44,100 nt of DNA from an uncultured Carnobacteriaceae bacterium (GTDB lineage Bacteria; Bacillota; Bacilli; Lactobacillales; Aerococcaceae), in NCBI GenBank assembly GCA_938039195.1, contig CALHVK010000046.1, positions 1 through 44,100 of the forward strand, given 5' to 3'. Shown in pieces: positions 40,572 to 44,100 of the stretch. Numbering within the stretch: the stretch's first letter is position 1; the number at the start of each line of letters is the position of its first letter. A model generated the notes under the pieces. That model was not told the DNA's origin. It ran no database searches and was given only the letters and a program-made list of their open reading frames with translations. Position numbers and translations under genes: made by a program.

Positions 40572-41039
40572 TTAATTTGCATCTGCTTCAAAATAGTTAT
40601 CGATTACCAATTGTACTGTTGAAACAGGTACGTTTAATTGTTCAGAAATTGATTCTACTGAATTACCGTGGCTGAATAATGTAATGATTTGTTGTTTTGT
40701 TACATTGTGTAAGCGACCAGATTCTTCTGCAGTTGCTTCTTCCACTGCTTCTGTTTGTTCAGCTACTAGTTCTGGTTTTTCAGCTACACGAACTTCAGCT
40801 GCTTTTGCAGCGCGAACTTCTTCGTAAGTTGGTTCAACTGATGGTCCTTTGTAAACAGTTGTTCCTTCTAATTCTTGAATTTTTTTCTTTAATGAATATA
40901 CTTCACGGTTTAATTCTAATAAACCTTCAGCTAATTCATCGATTTCTTCTTCATTATGGTTATCCTTTAAGAATAGTGAAATGAATAAGAAAAATACTGC
41001 TAATGCTAATAACGCGAGAACTACGACCCATACGTGCAT
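40572..41039 (-). CDS. Membrane protein with coiled coil and C-terminal helix-turn-helix
   Basis: A 155-residue protein of unknown function. The N-terminal membrane helix (2-25) is followed by an acidic region and a short coiled coil (about 33-60), then an Ala/Glu-rich linker. The C-terminal HTH-like segment is VTKQQIITLFSHGNSVESISEQLNVPVSTVQLVIDNYF, with the spacing of sigma-like or resolvase-like helix-turn-helix. A membrane-tethered HTH could bind DNA at the membrane or be a protein-interaction module. GAGGTG precedes the ATG, with a good promoter upstream. It is co-transcribed with the YceG-like gene. Confidence 0.75.
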   Translation of the reverse strand: MHVWVVVLALLALAVFFLFISLFLKDNHNEEEIDELAEGLLELNREVYSLKKKIQELEGTTVYKGPSVEPTYEEVRAAKAAEVRVAEKPELVAEQTEAVEEATAEESGRLHNVTKQQIITLFSHGNSVESISEQLNVPVSTVQLVIDNYFEADAN

Positions 41040-41079
41040 TTTTTCACCTCATTAAATATTATTTTTTTCCTTTCATCCT

Positions 41080-41108
41080 ATTTTAAATAATGTTAGCCAA
41101 AATATCAA
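41080..41108 (-). promoter_or_regulatory. Promoter of the TM/HTH - YceG-like operon
   Basis: Minus strand TTGATA (41103-41108), 17-nt spacer, TAAAAT (41080-41085), 41 nt before the first ATG. The rest of 41040-41173 shows nothing further. Confidence 0.6.
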
Positions 41109-41173
41109 GGTTCAAGGCGAAGTTTATCATTTTTGTTAACGAATTGAAACATTACATAAACCTCTCGAAACAC

Positions 41174-41224
41174 AAAAAAATCTTTACCCTCCAGTCCTGA
41201 AAAAGGAATAAAAGGTAAAGATTT
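41174..41224 (-). terminator. Intrinsic terminator after telA
   Basis: Minus strand AAATCTTTACC and GGTAAAGATTT arms with a long A/T-rich loop, followed by seven T. The stop codon of telA is 7 nt upstream. Confidence 0.85.
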
Positions 41225-41230
41225 CTATCA

Positions 41231-42436
41231 TTATTGACCGCGCATTTCTTCTTTCACTCGTTTTTCTTTTTGGCTTAAAACGAGCAAGTTTTCGCGGAGT
41301 TCTTGTTCCATTTGCGTCAATTCGTATTCGGCTTTTCTACGTCTTTGACGGCCTTCTTGTTGGATTAGAATCGTTTCTTCTAATGTTTCAATCAAGTCTT
41401 GTTGTGTCTTTTGAAGCGTTTCAAGATCGATGATACCACGTTCATTTTCACGAGCTGTTTCAATCGTTGAAATCTTCAACATTTCAGAGTTCTTTTGAAT
41501 CAATTGGTTTGTGGTTTCAGACACTTGACGTTGCGCTGTCACAGCATCCTTTTGACGAAGCAATGTCATCGCAATGGCAATTTGGTTCTTCCATAAAGGA
41601 ATGGTTGTCGTGATGGAGGATTGAATTTTTTCCGCCAATGTTTGGTTCGTATTTTGAATCAAGCGAATTTGTGGTGCTTGTTGGATGGTCATTTGACGCG
41701 TTAATTTCAAGTCGTGATTTCTCTTTTCAAGTCGGTCTAAGAACTGATGTAAGTCATTGACGACTTGCACATCCATTTGGTCTCCGGACTCTTGCGCCTT
41801 TTGCATCGCTTCAGGGATGAGTTTTTGCTGCAACTCTTCAATCTTCAATTCCCCAGCAGCGATATAAATACTTAACGCTTCGAAGAATTCCTTATTGCGT
41901 TGGTACAGTTGTTCTAGTGACAAGTTGTCGTTTAATAAACCATTCTTTTCATGGTCTAATCGTACGGCAATCTTATCCACTTGAGAACCGACTTCTTGGT
42001 ATTTTAATTGCATTTCGTAAATCGACTTCTTCACACGACCAAAGATTTTACGGAAGATGTTCGAATCTTGCGCTATAAGGTCGTTCGGGTCTGTCTCGTT
42101 GAGTCGCATCATCAACTCGTTGAGCGTATCCCCGATTTCACCGGTGTCTTTATTTTGCACATGAGCTAGCATCGAATGAGAGAATTCACCAAGTTGCTTT
42201 TGCGCGCCAGCACCATAACTAATGATGGCCTGCATATTCTTTTCATCGATTTGTTTTGCAAGAGCACGTGCTTGTTCTTGTTGTTTCTCTGGCAATGTGT
42301 CGACTAATGCACGTTTGGCATCTAGTTGTTCTTGTGGAAAATCACTTGCCACATCTTGCAAGGTCGTATTTTTTACGACGTCTTCTCCAAATGGGTTTTG
42401 AATGAGTGTATCCACCATTGATTTTTGTTCAGTCAT
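41231..42436 (-). CDS. TelA-family protein (toxic anion resistance family)
   Basis: A 401-residue, soluble, highly helical protein with the TelA family layout: a variable N terminus, IFGRVKKSIYEMQLKYQEVGSQVDKIAVRLD, the RLIQNTNQTLAEKIQSSITTTIPLWKNQIAIAM core and a charged C-terminal coiled coil. Family members are tied to tellurite and cell-envelope stress tolerance, but the biochemical activity is unknown. GGAG precedes the ATG by nine bases. It starts 6 nt after xpaC, the same pair as in bacilli. Confidence 0.9.
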   Translation of the reverse strand: MTEQKSMVDTLIQNPFGEDVVKNTTLQDVASDFPQEQLDAKRALVDTLPEKQQEQARALAKQIDEKNMQAIISYGAGAQKQLGEFSHSMLAHVQNKDTGEIGDTLNELMMRLNETDPNDLIAQDSNIFRKIFGRVKKSIYEMQLKYQEVGSQVDKIAVRLDHEKNGLLNDNLSLEQLYQRNKEFFEALSIYIAAGELKIEELQQKLIPEAMQKAQESGDQMDVQVVNDLHQFLDRLEKRNHDLKLTRQMTIQQAPQIRLIQNTNQTLAEKIQSSITTTIPLWKNQIAIAMTLLRQKDAVTAQRQVSETTNQLIQKNSEMLKISTIETARENERGIIDLETLQKTQQDLIETLEETILIQQEGRQRRRKAEYELTQMEQELRENLLVLSQKEKRVKEEMRGQ

Positions 42437-42442
42437 TGTTCT

Positions 42443-43102
42443 CTACTCCTTTATCGTACGATTTACGTAATCCATCTCTGCTTCAGATTTTTTAATCTTG
42501 TCTTCTTGGAAATGTAAGTAATCCTCTTCCAGAGTTGCACAGACGAGATCGATTTTCTCTCCTAATTCTTGTAGCGTTTGATACGTTTCGCTTCCTTTTA
42601 CGGGTTGTTCACTCAACTCTTTGTAGGCTTTCGTCATTTCATTTAATGACGGTACGCAAGTATGAACGAACAAGTTGGCTTCTGGAAGTTTCTCAGGGTG
42701 TGCAACTAATTCTTTGAAATAATCTTTCATAGTTACGGTTGTGTTATAGCGATTACTAATAATTCTTAGTTTTGTATAACTTTGAATCGTCTCATCAATC
42801 TCTTGAATTTGTGTCTTCACCACTGACATTTTTTGTCTAAAATAATCGATTTCCTGCTTGGATAATCCTGATTGTTCATATCGTTCTTTTACCTTACTAG
42901 AAGTTTTCCTTAACGGACTCTTCGCTTTGCCAAAGATCGATTTCACTTCCATTTCTTCTGGAAATAGCATGAAGAAAAAGATACCTGCTAGTACGAGAAG
43001 TGAGAATAACAACCGTACTGATGAACCGTAAATATGACTCATAAAGTAACGTGTTATGAATACAAACAATACTAGTTTGATAAGTCTATTCCACTGCTTC
43101 AT
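42443..43102 (-). CDS. xpaC: XpaC-family membrane protein
   Basis: A 219-residue protein: two hydrophobic segments near the N terminus (about 8-21 and 28-46), then a helical cytoplasmic region with FRQKMSVVKTQIQEIDETIQ. This is the XpaC (5-bromo-4-chloroindolyl phosphate hydrolysis) family pattern, conventionally named from a screening phenotype; the true activity is unknown. GGAGGGAG precedes the ATG. It is the first gene of the xpaC-telA operon. Confidence 0.88.
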   Translation of the reverse strand: MKQWNRLIKLVLFVFITRYFMSHIYGSSVRLLFSLLVLAGIFFFMLFPEEMEVKSIFGKAKSPLRKTSSKVKERYEQSGLSKQEIDYFRQKMSVVKTQIQEIDETIQSYTKLRIISNRYNTTVTMKDYFKELVAHPEKLPEANLFVHTCVPSLNEMTKAYKELSEQPVKGSETYQTLQELGEKIDLVCATLEEDYLHFQEDKIKKSEAEMDYVNRTIKE

Positions 43103-43124
43103 GGCACTCCCTCCTTATGGACCT

Positions 43125-43133
43125 ATTGTATCA
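43125..43133 (-). promoter_or_regulatory. Extended -10 promoter of xpaC-telA
   Basis: Minus strand TGATACAAT, about 23 nt before the xpaC ATG, without a convincing -35. Confidence 0.4.
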
Positions 43134-43201
43134 TTTGGCTATTTTGGAACATGGTACTTAAGGATGATTTCTATGGGACTTTAGACTGAATCAAAGAACG
43201 C

Positions 43202-43238
43202 AAAAAAGGAATTAAACAGCCTTCACTGCTTAATTCCC
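43202..43238 (-). terminator. Intrinsic terminator after the LPXTG gene
   Basis: Minus strand GGAATTAAGCAG/CTGTTTAATTCC (small internal mismatch) followed by six T, 20 nt past the stop. Confidence 0.88.
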
Positions 43239-43257
43239 TTCTTGTTCTTTAAAAGTT

Positions 43258-44100
43258 TTATTTTTTACTTTTAGCAAATACGAATGCTCCACCTGATAAG
43301 AAGACTGCTGATAGAATCAGATATAAAGTTCCTAATGAAGTACCTGTATTTGGTAATTCATCTTCCGCAGCTGCTGGTGCTGCTTGTGCAACTGGTGTAG
43401 GAGATGGATCTTTTGCTTCTTTAGCATCATTGTCTGCTGCTTGTTCTGATTTAGCAGCAAGAGGTGTTGCTAACGCACGTGTCTCAGTTGCTTTGGCATT
43501 TGTTTCAGGTGTTACAACTTTGTCCTCAACAGCATTTGTTAAAACCGCAGTTGACGCTGAATCTTCACTTGCATCCGTTGCATTTGTTAAAACAGCTGTT
43601 GACGCCTCTGTCACAGTTGTTGCTGTAGTAGTTGTTGGTGCCTCTGTCGTCGTAGTTGTCGTTGTTGGAGCTTCTGTTACCACTGGGGCTGAAGTTGTTA
43701 CTACTGGTGCTGATGTTACTACAGGAGCAGAAGTTGTCACTACCGGAGCCTCTGTCACTACTGGAGCAGAAGTTGTCACTACCGGAGCCTCTGTCACTAC
43801 TGGTGCTGATGTCGTTACAACTGGTGCTTCTGTTACTACAGGAACAGAAGTTGTTACTACTGGTGCTTCTGTGGCTACTGGCGCTGATGTTGTTACTACC
43901 GGTGCTTCTGTGGCTACTGGCGCTGATGTCGTTACAACCGGTGCTTCTGTCACTACTGGAGCTGATGTTGTTACTACCGGTGCAACTGTTGTCACTACCG
44001 GTGCTTCTGTTGTAGCTACTGTTGTAGTTGGCGCTTCAGTCGTTGTAGTTGCTACTGTAGTAGGTGCTTCCGTTGTTGTTGGCGCTTCTGTAGTTGTTGG
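43258..44100 (-). CDS. LPXTG-anchored, Thr/Pro-rich surface protein (C-terminal part, cut by the window edge)
   Basis: The last 280 residues of a cell-wall-anchored surface protein; the frame stays open to the right edge, so the N terminus is missing. From the edge inward there are TEAPTTT-type units, then a run of a 12-residue repeat of the TEAPVVTTSAPV type, then a second TEAPTTTTT block and an Ala/Glu/Asp-rich spacer. The sorting signal is complete: LPNTG (codons at 43342-43356), a hydrophobic helix and the basic tail AKSKK. Sortase would join Thr of LPNTG to peptidoglycan. The Thr/Pro region is probably an extended stalk and may be O-glycosylated (inference). Any N-terminal adhesin or enzyme domain lies outside the window. 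An internal GTG at 43995 is not a true start. Confidence 0.92.
   Translation of the reverse strand, partial: PTTTEAPTTTEAPTTVATTTTEAPTTTVATTEAPVVTTVAPVVTTSAPVVTEAPVVTTSAPVATEAPVVTTSAPVATEAPVVTTSVPVVTEAPVVTTSAPVVTEAPVVTTSAPVVTEAPVVTTSAPVVTSAPVVTTSAPVVTEAPTTTTTTTEAPTTTTATTVTEASTAVLTNATDASEDSASTAVLTNAVEDKVVTPETNAKATETRALATPLAAKSEQAADNDAKEAKDPSPTPVAQAAPAAAEDELPNTGTSLGTLYLILSAVFLSGGAFVFAKSKK
43675..44010. repeat. 36-bp tandem repeats encoding a 12-residue Thr/Pro/Val unit
   Basis: About nine imperfect copies of a 36-bp unit in register with codons, read as (T/S)EAPVVTTSAPV with Val/Ala exchanges. Synonymous differences between copies show the array is old enough to have diverged in part, while some neighbours are nearly identical, as expected with recent duplication. 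Confidence 0.85.

Noticed and set aside
43675..44010. Regularly spaced repeats as a CRISPR array
   Set aside because: There are no unique spacers. The repeat period is a multiple of three, stays in frame and encodes a peptide repeat next to a sorting signal.
43656..44015. Leu-rich plus-strand open frame opposite the LPXTG gene
   Set aside because: It is the antisense of the Thr/Pro repeat, has no ribosome binding site, and its composition is explained fully by the repeat codons.

Overview
The window reads as chromosomal DNA of a low-GC Gram-positive bacterium in the order Lactobacillales, most likely a Granulicatella/Carnobacteriaceae-like coccus. This is inferred from gene content and protein style (EzrA, PepV, PepF, a full comG operon, LPXTG surface protein, Thr-rich extracytoplasmic linkers, low GC, strong AGGAGG-type ribosome binding sites). 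No rRNA or tRNA gene, insertion sequence, prophage or CRISPR array was seen. Most genes lie on the minus strand; the exceptions are the M32-like gene, a lipoprotein, a two-component system and manA.

Layout, left to right. 1-120: a minus-strand promoter and the first ~85 nt of what looks like a T-box leader whose gene lies outside the window. 156-2530: ccdA, a thioredoxin-like lipoprotein and membrane-anchored msrAB, an extracytoplasmic methionine-sulfoxide repair system. 2684-8520: ezrA, pepV, an RsuA-type pseudouridine synthase and a MurJ/YtgP flippase. 8669-12572: rodZ, pgsA, cinA and recA, with a LexA (SOS) box before recA. 12663-16622: comGA-comGG, the competence pseudopilus operon. 16735-19975: a VanZ-family protein, a plus-strand M32-carboxypeptidase relative that has lost its zinc ligands, a GNAT acetyltransferase and Ohr.

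20067-23099 holds an MgtA-type Mg2+ P-type ATPase behind an elaborate leader. The leader contains a promoter, an M-box Mg2+ riboswitch, a visible antiterminator/terminator switch and then a 27-codon upstream ORF. That ORF and mgtA each have a Shine-Dalgarno sequence that can be masked by pairing. This is the most interesting regulatory object in the window. 23179-23820 is a Thr-rich lipoprotein.

23910-33670 is a glycan-use locus: a GH31 glycosidase, a YesL-like (DUF624) membrane protein and a CUT1-type ABC importer (binding lipoprotein and two permeases, no ATPase). It is divergent from a YesM/YesN-type histidine kinase and AraC-type response regulator. Three near-identical direct repeats and a candidate cre site lie in the shared promoter region.

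33711-36985 is an operon of an unusual HD-phosphohydrolase::5-formyl-THF cyclo-ligase fusion, a rhomboid protease, ROK glucokinase and a rhodanese-like protein without its catalytic Cys. Then come manA and pepF, and a pair of small membrane proteins (an isolated YceG-like domain and a TM/coiled-coil/HTH protein). xpaC-telA follows, and the window ends in the C-terminal part of an LPXTG surface protein with a 12-residue tandem repeat, cut by the right edge.

All family assignments come from reading motifs by eye. Start codons were chosen by Shine-Dalgarno position and, where visible, by promoter position.
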